Part shown: positions 12,749 to 25,329 of the stretch, in pieces
Layout: the number at the start of each line of letters is the position of its first letter
How positions within the stretch are numbered: position 1 is the stretch's first letter
Assembly: GCF_000327385.1 (NCBI RefSeq)
Contig: NW_008707617.1
Location: forward strand, 1,436,298-1,500,297
Reading direction: 5' to 3'
Source of the DNA: Lottia gigantea
Lineage: Eukaryota; Mollusca; Gastropoda; Lottiidae
Length of the DNA stretch: 64,000 bases
Notes under the pieces: model-generated
What the model was told of the DNA's origin: nothing
What the model saw: only the letters and a program-made list of their open reading frames with translations
Databases searched by the model: none
Position numbers and translations under genes: made by a program

Positions 12749-13682
12749 TAATTTTAAATTTAAACTGGGTATACGCGACCACATCCTTGAAACCCAATAG
12801 GCTACACATGAGTAGTCAAATTTCAAAAGATGCAACAGGGAGGATTCTTTGTACGATAAAGACATTTTATTCCTATTGTCCTCAAAATATCCCATGTTGA
12901 CGGAACTTTATTTCAACTGAAAAATCCATACTTAGTACAAACGAACGCACAGAAATTGTCGGATTATAAAGACAAGCGCTACAGGTACCTAAAAGCTTCT
13001 TTAGAAATGTAAACGTCGGTTATTATTGCAGCACTGCGGGAATCTTATGATCTTTGATAATATATCGACTCCATTATAGGCCTGTTTTAGATATGTCTAC
13101 GACTAAAATTTCATAAACCATTACCGCGTTGGACAGTAGGAGTGGGCGTTTGCAAATCTTTTCCAGTAACAGAGCACTTTAATACACAGAAATGAGAAAC
13201 ATTATAACAAATACGTTGATAATTGCTTGTAAATTCCTAGATGGCACATTGATGAGGATTCTAGGCGATAATTCAGTTGGTAAATCTCCCTACAAGAATC
13301 TAAAATAGTTTTGATCCCATTAGAGGCGATAATGACATAGAATTTAGGTTTCATAACAAAATAATGGCTATTATCGTAAGTGAAACGTTGTCGAATCAAT
13401 CAGAGTAGTTTAGGTCCTATAATGGAGATTTTTTGATGGCAGAATGACTAGTAGATGATGCAAGTTTCATCAAATTCATTTTTTCTCTTAAAATTGAATG
13501 AAATACCAAACAAACCAACAACCCGGATAATTCATCAAATCCTCTTGATAATTGGTGGTTTTTGAAGGACTGCTTGAAACAGTTCAACTGGAAAGATAAC
13601 TTAACATCCTAATATAGTTATAGAAGTAACTGCAAGTTTTCAACTGTATCTAAAAATGCTCCAAAAAGTATCTATTTTTTTT

Positions 13683-13850
13683 TTAAATTCCTGATTTTTT
13701 TACGCCCTCATCGAAATGTGGATGATACTGCGGTCTCCGTGTCTGTCCAACTGTCCGTCCAATGTTAATAAATAATCCAATTACTAAAATTACCGCAAAA
13801 CGAAACACGAAATCTAAAACAACATTTAAGCCTGTACCTGGCGTGTTTGT
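13683..13850 (-). mobile_element. Dispersed repeat with GGACGGACAG and GGGCGTAAAAA end, minus strand
   Basis: On the minus strand this reads TTAGATTTCGTGTTTCGTTT, TGCGG, then TTGGACGGACAGTTGGACAG and a terminal GAGGGCGTAAAAAAAT. The first part matches + sequences near 30650-30690 and 47290-47320. The last part matches 56035-56107. I recognise this type of repeat from mollusc genomes but cannot name its transposon class. Confidence 0.5.
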
Positions 13851-14394
13851 TTTAATAGCAAAAACCAAAATGATTCTGTAAAGGGACTGAAATAGAAATA
13901 TATATGGAAACCATCGACTTGGTACGAGTGTCGCACATTCATGCTTAGAACTCTCCATCTTGTTCTCGCATTATTCGCTGTATAACGGTTTGTATCTGTT
14001 TTGTGCTGTGACAATATTGAATCTGGTAGCCGAATAATATATTATGATAGATATGTCGCAGTATATTACAACGCTTGAAGCGAAGTAATCATACCAAATG
14101 GAATGAGCTGTCCAGAATATTTTGATTTATTAAATTGTGATTTTATTACTCCAGAGTTGTACCAAAAATATCTCCAGTAGAATATAATATTTATTGATTT
14201 CATGCTCATCTTACTCCGTTTCATTTGATTTACATCTTATCATACTCGAGTTTCAAGGCTCAATCAAAAAGTGATATCGTGAATTCAGGAATAGCCACAC
14301 ATGAAGTGGTTTCAACTCCTACTTAGACTTAAATATAATTTGAGTTAAAATAAAGACAAAAATAAAAATTGATTTATTTGTTGCGTAAATAACG

Positions 14395-14550
14395 GATTGT
14401 CTTCGGTGAGAGTTATGATCTCGATCGGCGTTAGAAAGTCCGATGTCCCTGAGTAAATCATCTTTTATTGACTCTGCTGTAAATGAGTACGGATTATCCA
14501 GGAAGATCAATGCCAATGCTAAAGGATTTGGCCAAAGACCAGCTGGTAGA
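14395..14550 (-). mobile_element. SINE body fragment, minus strand
   Basis: The reverse complement reads CCAGCTGGTCTTTGGCCAAA, GGCATTGATC, then ACTCATTTACAGCAGAGTC. It is collinear with 26770-26860 (CAGCTGGTCCTTTGCCAATC, GGCATTGATC, CCCATTTACAGCTGGGTAG). Diverged and without a tRNA-like head. Confidence 0.5.
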
Positions 14551-15234
14551 AAGGATCTTTATCTGTGAACCTAAGTTGTTATCCTTGTAAAATATAGTTC
14601 TTTCTTTGTTTCTTTTAATTTGGCGTCTTCCGATCTTTCTGATACCGAGAGTACATAATTTATAAAAAAAATATTTGAATTGGAAATGTCAGCCTGAAAA
14701 GGGCAACTGCATTTGCAGAAACGGCGTTGTTTCTATCTGCTCTCTGTCGGGGGAAATAAACACATTAGATTTGTATTTCAACTAACATTTAACTATTCAT
14801 CTCTATTTCCTGTGGTTATGTATTTTGATTCTAAACACTATTGAAAAGAACCTGCCTCTATACTCCATGAAAATGTCAAAATCGATTTTAGGTAATGTGA
14901 ATTAACAGCTTTTTCCAAACACAATATATCCTAACAGGCATATTTCCTCCACTTACAATAAGCAGATTTAGGTGATATATTTTCAAAAGAGTTTTTGTTT
15001 ACATTACTTGACAATGGCTTGCGGCACGATTTAATTATCAGTTTTTATTCAATTTACCTTTGTAAAACTCAATCATTTCCATGTCTTCATTCAATTCCTA
15101 TATTTGGAGGATTTTGGCCATATTCATTACCAAAAAAATGATATAATCCTTAAATCAGCATAAATCGGAGAGCAACCACAGAATTCGGGTGAGAAATTGA
15201 ATGGTACAAAAACACGCATATGATATATATTTTA

Positions 15235-15402
15235 TGTGTCACTATCAGGACACTGATAGCTTCAATTTGCAACATTCCAATTTTCAATCAGACGTCTATG
15301 ACGTTATCAAATACTTAGTTTTAGTTGAATTGCAGGAACCACAGACGTCTGCTTGAAAATTGGAATGGTGCAAATTAAAACTATCAGTGTCCCTGATACA
15401 CA
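15235..15402. mobile_element. TGTGTATC-type MITE, copy 1
   Basis: Terminal inverted repeats of about 45 bp: left end TGTGTCACTATCAGGACACT with TTGCAACATTCCAATTTTCA, right end TTGAAAATTGGAATGGTGCA with ATCAGTGTCCCTGATACACA. The core is short and contains CAGACGTCT twice, in inverted context. The same family occurs at 33876-34121. No coding sequence. Confidence 0.8.
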
Positions 15403-18400
15403 TGAAAATTTTAGAAAAACTCTTTACAATCTCTTTAACGTGATTTTTTTTTGTATTTCAGTACATACAATTGTACAATTTGTACATTGTGAAATAACAT
15501 ACGGTTTTCATATTTACTTTAAAGCACACTGTACAATGTACAAATTTCCTGTTTGAAAAACCTGTTTCACTGAACAAACAAATCGTCCAAAAAACTTAAT
15601 TTTATACATCATTGCTATGCGATAAATTAAAGTTTTTAAAGCAATCTGAACACTTGTGACAATTTCTATTATTTATTATAGTGAAAAGCAAATCAAATGG
15701 TTTTATTTCCCACTCATGATTAGATATAAAAACTATGTGCGTGAACCATCCAATATGCTGATTTCCCCAGAGTGTGCAGTCTGTAAAACACGGTATAAAG
15801 TCAAGACATAATTAAAAAGTCACTTTGTGTTCAGGTATTTTATTTTGAATTACTGTAGACTGAGATTGCCGTGGGGATTTCAGAACACACTTATTTTAAG
15901 TTGAAATCAGAGAAGAATAGAATAAATATAACTTCTATGTTATAAAAAAAAGGTGACGTTGCCATAACTAAAACCAACACGACCTATTCTGGATAAAAAG
16001 GATAAACGTTTTGGACCTAATACAGCATCTTGATGTCTGAAATTAACGTGTAATAAGGACACGCTTTCATTTTAATCAGAAAATAATCAAACGATTCAAT
16101 TCCCACTTATCGGCTGAAAAAGAAAAAAGTTTCAGATTCGGTGAGATATACATCGTCTCTCACCCTGGCTCTATAATCTCCATTTAATTATTGAGCTTAT
16201 CGATCTTTCACTACACACAAACAAACTTAATGCAAACCTAATCAATAAATGGGATTATTTTGTTATGATTAGAAATGAAAGGTAGTGCAGTATGATGTCT
16301 ATTGGAAACAAAGGAGTGTGGGACTGTCAAATATTGTAATATAATTTATATGAATAGAATAGAATTAGGATTGCTTGATGGATGATTAATTGAAAATTTG
16401 CGTAACCTTTAGGTGGGAAACGGTTGATGGATTTTTTTTTAAAAATATCATCGCCAAAGAAAAAACAAAATAGAATGATTAGATTTTGAATTAAAATTAA
16501 CAATTTAATATTTTTAATGAAACTCTCAACTTCGATAAATGACTTTCAGCAAAAGAGGATAGACAAAGGGAACGAAAGACACAAATAAGTAATGTCTCCG
16601 AAAAAGATGCAGGAATAACATCTTATTTTGTTCGTACTTTCTGAAATGTTATAGAGAAAATGATATATACATATATAATAGAACTTTAAAAAAAACTATT
16701 TGAAATCAAAATGTTTCTAAGGAATTGATAAAATTAATGATGTAAATATTAGATGAAACTGTAGTAATATAGCATCATGCATAATTAAATCATATTAATT
16801 ACCAGCCATCAAATGGACCCGATGAAATTAAATGGAGCATTAAATGCCCCTAGGTTGTACACATTATTAACGGAATGTCACTAAGTACTAATTGATATAC
16901 AAATATTTTAAACTCGACACTGGAAAGTAATACTTGCTCTTGGAAAGTTAAACGTGTTTCGAGTAGGAAAGGCGAAATAGCCAATGACACCATATAGAGA
17001 ATATTCGACCTAGACATAATTAATGACATCCATTGGCATCAAGCCACGAGACTTTTCTGTTAGATATGTGCTGAATCTAATATTGATAAAATGTCTTCCT
17101 TATCTTAATATTTCCCTTTTAAGTCATCCACCGGAACATAACCGCAGCTGTTTTTCATATCGTTGAAAGCACAATATCTCATTTCGTGTCACTTGTTGTA
17201 TTGAATTATTGCTCAAACCAATAAGCCGTCGAGCGAAATAGACTAATTTTGTAAGTGCACCAAGGAATCCAACTGACCGATTTTGGATCTATTATCAACC
17301 ATTACTAGACCATTTTCTAGTTAGATTAGGTTTAAATATCCTTAAGCCTTTTCAAACACTTTTATGGACAGATTATTCATGGCACTGATGAAATGAAAAC
17401 CATTATTTAAAACATAAGTAACTTAAGAAAGCGTCATGAAGGTGGTGTAGAAAATAAAACCTAAGCCCAATAAATAGATTTAAAAATCCATAAAACTGGC
17501 GTTTAATCTATACGATTATAATAAACACTCGGGAGGAAATATTTAATTTTGATGAAGTAGGCTATCCATAATGATGATCGGTTCCTGAAATACCATTATT
17601 AGTCTAGGAAAATAAATAGCCGTAAGGACTAATGAGTGTTGAATTATAGAGTAGACGATAATATAAAAGAAAAGCTAAGAAAATATTAATATATCATTTT
17701 TCAAATTCAATAACCGACTTAACTGTCTAATAAATTGGAAATAAAGTGATTGACTCTATTTATCCTCTTCATTGCATTTAGTCTTTTCATGAATGCACCA
17801 TCTTCACCGTATTACGTTTGAATACTTAAGGACTTTCTTGTGCAGATATTGAGTAGCATTTTAGTTCAGCATAAAAGAAATATAAACAGCTTTTCAAACA
17901 ATCACTTAAAAATTTTGTGTTTTGTTTTCCTATCGTCATTGTTAATAAGAACGATGGTAGTACACGATTTTACTTGATTAACGCAATTTATCTTTAGACT
18001 GATTAAGATAACATTATTCTCTTTTAATTGGTAACTGATTTTGTTAGCGTATGTGCATTTTAAAGCTTCTTTACTAAGCTTGATTTCAGCAGTGGATTTT
18101 GGCAAATAATTTGCTCATTATATAAATCACTATACACAATATTTTCAAAGAATACATCGCGAACTACAGGTAGAGAAGGTAAATTTTCCCCCATTGCACA
18201 CTACATGGCGTTGTCTGTCTTTTTAACCCAAATTAAAAAACCAATTCATTTCAGTTTATTTTAAAACGAATAGATCTCTTTCTATTTCTATTCTTATCTA
18301 AAGCCACATTTTATACTTAAGGCAGCTCAGACTATAATGTGTTTTGATTCTAATGCACGACGTGTTGTCAACAACTAGGGTGATTTTTTTTTTATATAGT

Positions 18401-18939
18401 AGTTCCTTGTCTATACACAATTATTTGTTGACTCTTTCACCTTCAAATGTTAAAGGTTTTTAGACACTCAGCTCGCTTTTTAAGAGTTCTCTACGACAAG
18501 TCAAGAAATATAAATCTATATCAGTAAACCGGTATGGAATTGCTAATTCTTGTTTTTGTAGAACATATATTCCCTTTCCGACATGGAAAAGGTGTTTCGT
18601 AGTTCGGAAAATACCAGTTCCCTAGCTACAGACCAAGCATATTAAAGATCCCGTTCAAAACAAGAAAGCCGACGCTTTATGGAAACGTCAAATTTACATT
18701 ACAGGACAAAGCCTTATGCCCTTGCTACTCTATACGGTAGTGTCGACATTAGATGTTGACAAAACATAAGAAAAAAAAAGAAAAACAACCCTAAGATTGA
18801 TATTTCGAGTGCATTGATAGAAACAGCACCAATATTTCCAAAGACTCTATTTGAAAAAAAAAAATATATAAATTTATATAAGATGAAATAAAATATAATA
18901 AAGTCAAAATAAATTGTCTGATCTGGCCTGGCACGGACA

Positions 18940-20872
18940 GTATTAGATTTCGGGGAAGGGAGGGTTTGATTCTCCCAAATGTACAGGCCTAGGGTGGAGC
19001 AGACACTTAATTGAATACCGTGTTAATGAACTATAATGAAAACGTTCCTTTTGATCAGTTAACTATGATATTTTAGATCGAAAACTTAATACTTTGCGTA
19101 ATTCAAAGCTGTTTTGTCACACTTTACTTCTGATCTTTAAACCCCCGTGGGCTATGAATATTATGCGAGAGCTTTTCAACGAAAACCTTGACGATGTCAT
19201 GTTTGATTATATTGGTTCTTCAGAATATATTGACATTTAAATCTGTGTATCTTATTTAATGTCTAAAACGTCTGACATATGAAATCTCTTACGTTCTTTT
19301 GTTGCTAAGTAAATGCCAATGTCTAAATGTCACACTTACACTTATAATCCGGCGACAAGATCTGTTGTCACTCACCATGTTACTAAAAAAAAACCCCAAA
19401 ATAACACATTTTAAAGGGACATATGTGCCATTTTTTTTTACCAATCATACTTTAGTCTAAGAAACAGGATTTTTTTTAGCTAAGCCAAACGGTAATGTTG
19501 TTTACAGCTGATCGCCGAAATTTTGAGCCCGCCTTTAATTTTTGTTCAGAATTATCAGCGTTTGAATGTTAAAGTCATTAAAAAGTGTAGTATCTGTTAT
19601 GTACTGATTGTTTTTAGTTTACTATGAACAATATTATCATTTAAGTTCTTATTTTTTGAATATGCATCTCAATTTCTGCTTATAAACATGGGGAAATTTC
19701 TCTTGAAGGCTCTTAAAGTGGACATGAACTATCTTGCTTGCTCGATTGCTGGTTGTATTGAACGGGACAACAATTGGGATTAGGGTGAGATCGTCAATTG
19801 AATGGTCGTCGAGGTTGAAATGATTAGAAACGGGCTTGTCTTTCTTTAATTTGATATCAGACCTATGAGCATTAAAACGAGTTCGTAGATTATTCTTAGT
19901 TTCTCCTACGTATTGTTTGGGGCATTTCTTGCATGAAATTAAATATATTACATTCGAATGTTCACATGTTAGATGTTCCTGGATCGGGTACCTTTTATTC
20001 GTAGAGTTGCTTACAAAATAATGAGTTTCGGATATAAAGGGACAAGTTTTGCATCTACTGGACAAACATGGTGCACTTCTTAAACCTGGAGGTACTTCGG
20101 CATAAAGCCTGTTTTTAGCTGCTATCTGTGCTAAAGTGGAATTTTTTATGTTTCGTAAAAATCGTTTAGAGTAACCACGCTCTTTCAGTTTTGAGAAAAC
20201 AATCGTACAGGCTTGGTTGAAATCAGAAGATCTTGTGCAAATTCGGTGAAATCGTAGAACTTGTGACTTAATTATACCAGAAAAGGTATGTTTTGGGTGA
20301 AAGGAGCTCTTGTGCAAGAGTTGATGAGTATCAGTTTCTTTGAAATACACTTTAATATCCAGTTTATTTGTTTCGGCTATGGAATCTCCCTTAAAGACAG
20401 TGGTATCGAGAAAGTCTATGCTTTTATCACTCACGTTTGCGGTTAGTTTGATCGAAGGATGGTGTTTGTTGAGAATTTCAAAGAATTCCCAAACCTGTTC
20501 GATAGAATAAGTCCAAACCATAAAAATGTCATCCAAAAAGCGTCCATAAAAAAGTGGGTCAAATGGACAGGGGGGCAACACCTCACGTTCCCACTCTGCC
20601 ATGAAAAGGTTTGCGTACGAAGGGGCGAATCGTTTGCCCATAGCTGTCCCTGAAGTTTGTAAATATGTTTTACCATTAAATGTGAAATCGTTTCGGCTAA
20701 GTCAAATCTTTAAAAGCTGTAAAATTGCATCGTCTGGTCTGTTTGGATCTGGGTTTCTATTAAAAGCTTTACGAACTGCCGTTAAACCAGTAGTGTTATC
20801 GATATTGGTATACATAGAAGAAACGTCGATAGAAATTAAAATAGTATAAGAGGGAACTCAAGATTTTTTATT
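18940..20872 (-). mobile_element. Penelope-like retroelement, copy 1 (RT plus GIY-YIG endonuclease)
   Basis: The minus-strand frame at 20641-19649 (330 residues) starts inside the reverse transcriptase. MGKRFAPSYANLFMAEWE and FYGRFLDDIF (residues 31-40) are the palm motifs of Penelope-like elements. It continues through a Cys-rich segment (CLSSRCKTCPF) to a GIY-YIG endonuclease (VIYLISCKKCPKQYVGET). The RT fingers part is missing, and homology to copy 2 at 52435-54010 stops near an ambiguous base at 20873. The 3' end, on the minus strand, is marked by the block at 18945-18998 (CGGGGAAGGGAGGGTTTGAT on +) shared with copy 2. Compared with copy 2, about 117 bases (39 codons) of the C-terminal region are absent and the 3' untranslated part carries about 500 extra bases, including a MITE piece. 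5'-truncated and most likely inactive. Confidence 0.85.
19414..19575. mobile_element. AAGGGAC-type MITE fragment inside the Penelope-like 3' region
   Basis: TTAAAGGGACATATGTGCCA, then AGTCTAAGAAACAGGATTTT and TTTAGCTAAGCC, match the reverse complement of the complete element at 23254-23578. Only about half the element is present. Copy 2 of the Penelope-like element lacks this segment, which supports insertion after the two copies diverged or insertion into copy 1 only. Confidence 0.65.
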
Positions 20873-20952
20873 NTTAAACGTGCATATATGATGAAATTTA
20901 GTGTTCGAAGGCTAGAAAACGAATAAAAATGTCACATTACTAATTGAAATAA

Positions 20953-21254
20953 AACCAAACTTTCGTTCCGAGTTTATTAACTTTTATTTTTAATATAGCC
21001 ACTGAAGTTAGGGTCAAAAGACTGACCTTTTAAACATTCGTCAAAATAACCTTTTCTGATAACATCTGCTTTACCGGATCAAATGCCGTTACTCTCTCCC
21101 AAAATGCCAGCGCCGGAGAGGGGAGAAATTTGATTGGCTAAAGCAGGGTTAGGTCAAAGATTATTTTTGACGAATGTTTAAGAGGTCAGTATTAAGACCC
21201 TAACTAAAGTGGTTATAAAAAGAATAAAAGCTAATAAAAAACGGAAAGAAGTTC
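20953..21254. mobile_element. Palindromic MITE, copy 2
   Basis: AACCAAACTTTCGTTCCGAG at the left and AACGGAAAGAAGTTC at the right are inverted, as are TTAGGGTC with GACCCTAAC and ATTCGTCAAAATAACC with its partner near 21160. Aligns end to end with 12445-12748. The outermost bases are more worn than in copy 1, and no target duplication could be seen. Confidence 0.8.
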
Positions 21255-21696
21255 AATTTACATATGCTGATCAACAGCATCATCAGTCTTATCATATCCA
21301 ACTAGCAAAAATATCTGAATTGCTCACTTTTTATCCATATCTTGTAAGGATAATGATAAGATGCCGCCACCAGAATGAATCAGTGCTATGTTTACGTAGC
21401 AGCAATTTGGATTATTGATTATGTAATCAAGTCTAGGAACCTGGAGTCGTGAATATGAGTTTAGATAACGTTTTTTTGATTTATAACTGTTAGAACATAT
21501 TAATTATTCATATTTCTCAATCGAAGAAAGTGTTATTTGTCATTGAAAGGTTTCCTATTTAATTTGAATTAAACACAATGTTTTCCTGTGAATTTATAGA
21601 AAAGGCATTTCTGAAGAAAAAACATACGCATTACATTCCTGTGAACTTTAAGTAAAGATTTAATTCTAATTTCGAATATTTCGGCATGTTTCATTC

Positions 21697-21812
21697 CACT
21701 AAAATCACACTTACGTTTAATTCTCACAGATTAATAAGCTTATCTATTGCTCTGTGACCTAGGCCAGTGCTGGACCAGTGCTTTCACAGAGTCTCGTCTC
21801 AATACATCCTGA
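21697..21812 (-). repeat. Dispersed repeat shared with 44473-44580
   Basis: The reverse complement reads GGATGTATTGAGACGAG, CACTGGCCTAGGTCACAGAG, then CAATAGATAAGCTTATTAAT. The same order, with one internal duplication fewer, occurs on + at 44473-44555. No coding sequence; class unknown. Confidence 0.65.
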
Positions 21813-21939
21813 TACTACACGTAAAGTTAAATACCATCTGCTATTATTGATCTATTCTTTTAGACGTCATGGACAGAGCAAATATATTAGTTTTATCTGG
21901 ACCAACATGAGATTTTAAGAAATGAACGCAGTACTTCAT

Positions 21940-22205
21940 TGGAAGGACTCATTACAAAATCAGAATTGAAAAAAATATCTCTTTAAAATGAAGTTGATTA
22001 AATCGCCAGGACAAGATGGATACTCAGTTGAGTCTTTTCATTTTTTTAAAATTGAAATTGGACTATTTTTGCTAAAATCCTTTAACCAAGGGTATATGCT
22101 GGGTGATTTGAATGTAAGGTGTTATAACTTTTAACATTCCAAAAACTGACAAATCACGAGTATTATTCAAAAATTGGAGACCTATTTCATTGGAAATTAC
22201 TATGT
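21940..22205 (+). mobile_element. L1-like LINE reverse transcriptase fragment, decayed
   Basis: Pieces of an L1-type RT N-terminus are readable in order: GLITKSELKKISL, then IKSPGQDGYSVESFHFFK, FNQGYMLGDLNV, then PKTDKSRVLFKNWRPISLEI. The KSPGQDG and NWRPISL motifs are characteristic of L1 and Tx1-type LINEs. The frame changes at least twice between these blocks, so it is a dead fragment. No poly(A) tail or 3' end was found. Confidence 0.75.
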
Positions 22206-22319
22206 CATCATCATTATTTAATGGCGATTAACTTATCTTTTACTCTCAACTTGTTTGCAACTGATCAGGCCAATGAAAACAAGCCATAGCAAAGTTAAAT
22301 GTCACGCAGCAATTTGTAA

Positions 22320-22480
22320 TTCGATATGACGTTTCAACATTCACAAAATCAGTGATAAGTGATTTCGCTCTACTTTTGCAAGGCTTGATGTAAAAGGTAG
22401 GTAGATGACAAGTTAACGTTCGCTTCCAGCGGATGCTGATATCGCAAACTAGGCTTTGCAAGGCTTGATGTAAAAACTTC
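22320..22480. repeat. Short direct repeat TTTGCAAGGCTTGATGTAAAA
   Basis: The block TTGCAAGGCTTGATGTAAAA occurs twice, near 22375 and 22455, about 80 bases apart. Nothing else is recognised here; it may be a relic of a small duplication. Confidence 0.5.
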
Positions 22481-23253
22481 CGGGCTTTACTTATACATGA
22501 CTAAAGATAGCAGCTTTTCTCATATTCATGACATATAATAGAGTCTGTCCATTATTCAAAATCGATCATTCCAAAAATGGAAAATTGATAATACGGTTAT
22601 TTTGTCCTATTCAGAGACAATTTAAATTTCTTTTATGTCTTTAGAACGAGATAAAACATTTTTTTTTTGCATCACAATAAAAACCATTTCCTTTCAGAAA
22701 GTTTTCTAAGAACTTGTTTCTTTGTGTCTTACAAGAACTAAAGTATTCAAGACCTACGCTTGATCAATTCCAATTCAAACTTTTGGAAAGTCTATAGAAA
22801 TCTAATATTGCTTTCTCGTTCAAGACAATTTCAATTGACCTCTTATAAAAACGTGAATTGTTTGAAAGTGTAGCTAAGGTTGAAGTGCTAAGAGAGAAAA
22901 TGAGAATTCTTGTGAAGATGAATGCCTATAAAAAAAATCAGTTTCTAAAGTATTGATTGGGTTTACAGAGTTATTTTCTACTAAATTCCACTTACAAACT
23001 CGGATCATTTGATAGTGTTTCTACAAAGCAAACCTCTTGTCAGTGATCTTTCAGATAATACGTACTCTGCTAGCATTACCAGGAAAGTTGAGATACGTTT
23101 TGATATTAGCAAGATATTGACGTAACGATTCTTATGATCTAACAAGTTGAGCTACAATCTGTGATTATTTTAAGTGTCATTCCCAATTATCTAATACACA
23201 GTGCCAACTGAAATAACAGCACACAAAGTCATACGAAATCTAAGGATAGCCTA

Positions 23254-23578
23254 AAGGGACAGATGCGCCATTTTGGGTGGTTGGTTTGAGTCTTGAAAAT
23301 ATGTAACTAGTCTTTAGAAGTACCAAAATCGCATAATTCCTTCAAAAATATTTCAAACTAGGAATTTTACTCACTATTTCTATATATGTGTTTTCTTTTT
23401 ATCACAGAGTATCTTAAAATGAGGAGTCGTCGTTTTAACATTCAAATTCTGGCCACACATGGATTTGAAGGTTCAAATTTCGACGGTGAGCAGTGAACAC
23501 TATTACTGCTTAGCTAAAAGAAATCACGTTTCCGAGACTTAAGTAGGATTGGTCAAAAAGATGGCGCACTGGTCCCTT
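23254..23578. mobile_element. Complete AAGGGAC-type MITE, 325 bp, TA-flanked
   Basis: The ends are inverted: AAGGGACAGATGCGCCATTT at the left, and AAGATGGCGCACTGGTCCCTT at the right (written without its first base it is a 20-mer partner). The element is flanked by TA on both sides (23252-23253, 23579-23580), as expected for a Tc1/mariner-type insertion. There is no coding capacity. Related copies or pieces lie at 6395-6530, 19414-19575, 26008-26137, 28651-28941 and 57560-57604. Confidence 0.85.
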
Positions 23579-24446
23579 TAACTAGCAAGGTAACATTGGC
23601 TCACGGGCAACTTTTTAACAAGGATATTGGAAACTGCAACCGTCACGATTGTTAATATTAAACCTTTAGTCATATTTGTTTTTAACTGTGGCTCTATGAA
23701 TGTTCTACAACAACAACAAAATAATACAGTTTGAAGAACAAGGACCATAGATTGTATTCATGTAATTACTGATATTTCTGACGTTCAATAAAGTGCATTC
23801 AAGAGTGATAAACAATTCTATGAGAAGAAAATCATCCACAACACGACAATAACGAATTGAAAATTAAAAAAAAACCCGTCTATTTGGGACCATTTGAGAT
23901 TTTACCCAAATGCAATGATCACTTATCAAAAGCACACTTAAACTAAATATAATCTTGTTTTAGGATTGGTATAACAAATAAGATAAACAGATTTACCTTT
24001 CACAGACTTAAATAAAACAATACGTGGGAGTTAGAAACTGACAATTTGATGGAATTATCAAGTTATCTCAGAAAGGTTACATTGTCTGCTGGGAATTAAC
24101 TTATAAATACATGTATATAGGTCTGTGCAAGTCTGTGGTTTGAAGGGTTTACATTAATATGACAACTTAACTCTGCTTCTGTTATTGATATAGCTATTAA
24201 TGCATTAAATACTGTCGTTGTTATTAATGTTGTATAATCATAAATCAGTTTCGTATCTCGGAAAAAAAATAGTGTGGATCGTTTCTAACCAAAGAACATA
24301 TAGAAGGACAAATCTAGCTATAATCAAAATTAGAACACAAATTGTTATTTTGGGTCGGTCTCCATTGTAATTTCAAGAGATTTATACCAAGGTGCTGTTT
24401 TATTTCGATTTTGATTTTAATTAGATATATATTTATATTAGGCTAT

Positions 24447-24835
24447 CATTCCTCGGACGTGATATACGGATGGAATATCGGCCTTAACGTGCGTAAATCC
24501 CACTTGTATATCACATCTGATGAACATGTTAGTCCAGTTTGTAGTGCTAGGAAACTTGTTGGTTAAATTCCCATACACATTACGCGAACATGATATACGT
24601 ACGGGATATCGGCCTTAACGTGCGTAAATCCCACTTGTATATCACATCTGATGAACATGTTGGTCCAGTTTGTAGTGCTAGGAAACATGTTGGTTAAATT
24701 CCCATACCCATTCCGCGGACGTGATATACGTACGGGATATCGGCCTTAACGTGCGTAAATCCCACAAGTAAATCACTTCGGAGGAAAGTGTTTGTCAAGT
24801 TTTCAGTGCTAAGAAACATGTTGGCTAAATTCTAT
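24447..24835. repeat. 131-bp tandem repeat, three copies
   Basis: GATATACGTACGGGATATCG then GCCTTAACGTGCGTAAATCC recurs at 24461, 24592 and 24723, exactly 131 bases apart. Copies 1 and 2 are nearly identical over the whole unit; copy 3 diverges in its second half. The unit is richer in CG dinucleotides than the surroundings and contains near-palindromic blocks (GATATACGTAC, GGGATATC). Function unknown. Confidence 0.9.
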
Positions 24836-25329
24836 GTGAAATTCATTAAATGTTAGGGTAGAAAAAGGGGGGACAAATTGCTTCAGTTTCAAAACTATGC
24901 TGGTGAAAATATCCCACTTTTTCTATCTGAAACATGAAAGGATCACGAAGTAGTAGTTTCATTTCATATTTTATCAAATACCATTTAACGCAATCCACCA
25001 GAAAATAACAAAATCAGATTCACAATTACAAGGTTCTTGAATTGTTCTGAAGGACATAAAACTGTAAGCTGAACAGAATTCATCATTTTAATGACATTCA
25101 GAAGAGCATGATCAATAAGGCTATTAAAGAAAATTTATTGACTTACGCCAACCTAACTTTTCCTTAATTAGATGTCAAGTAAAAATAAAATGACATAAAA
25201 TATGTTTTGTACTCATTGACGTTAATCATAAGATCGCAAAACGGCCTTGCTATTCATTTTTTGCTCTATTCCATTTTGGTTAAAAACAGAAGCAAATTCT
25301 GTTATGTAAAATTTATAATCTGCAGTAAT

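Noticed and set aside
13683-14014. Two overlapping minus-strand frames near 13.8 kb as proteins
   Set aside because: They run through a dispersed repeat with copies elsewhere that are not conserved as protein.
24520-24700. CTGATGA followed by GAAAC in the 131-bp repeat, as in a hammerhead ribozyme
   Set aside because: The 27 bases between the two motifs cannot form stem II next to them, and no closing stem III with a cleavage triplet was found.
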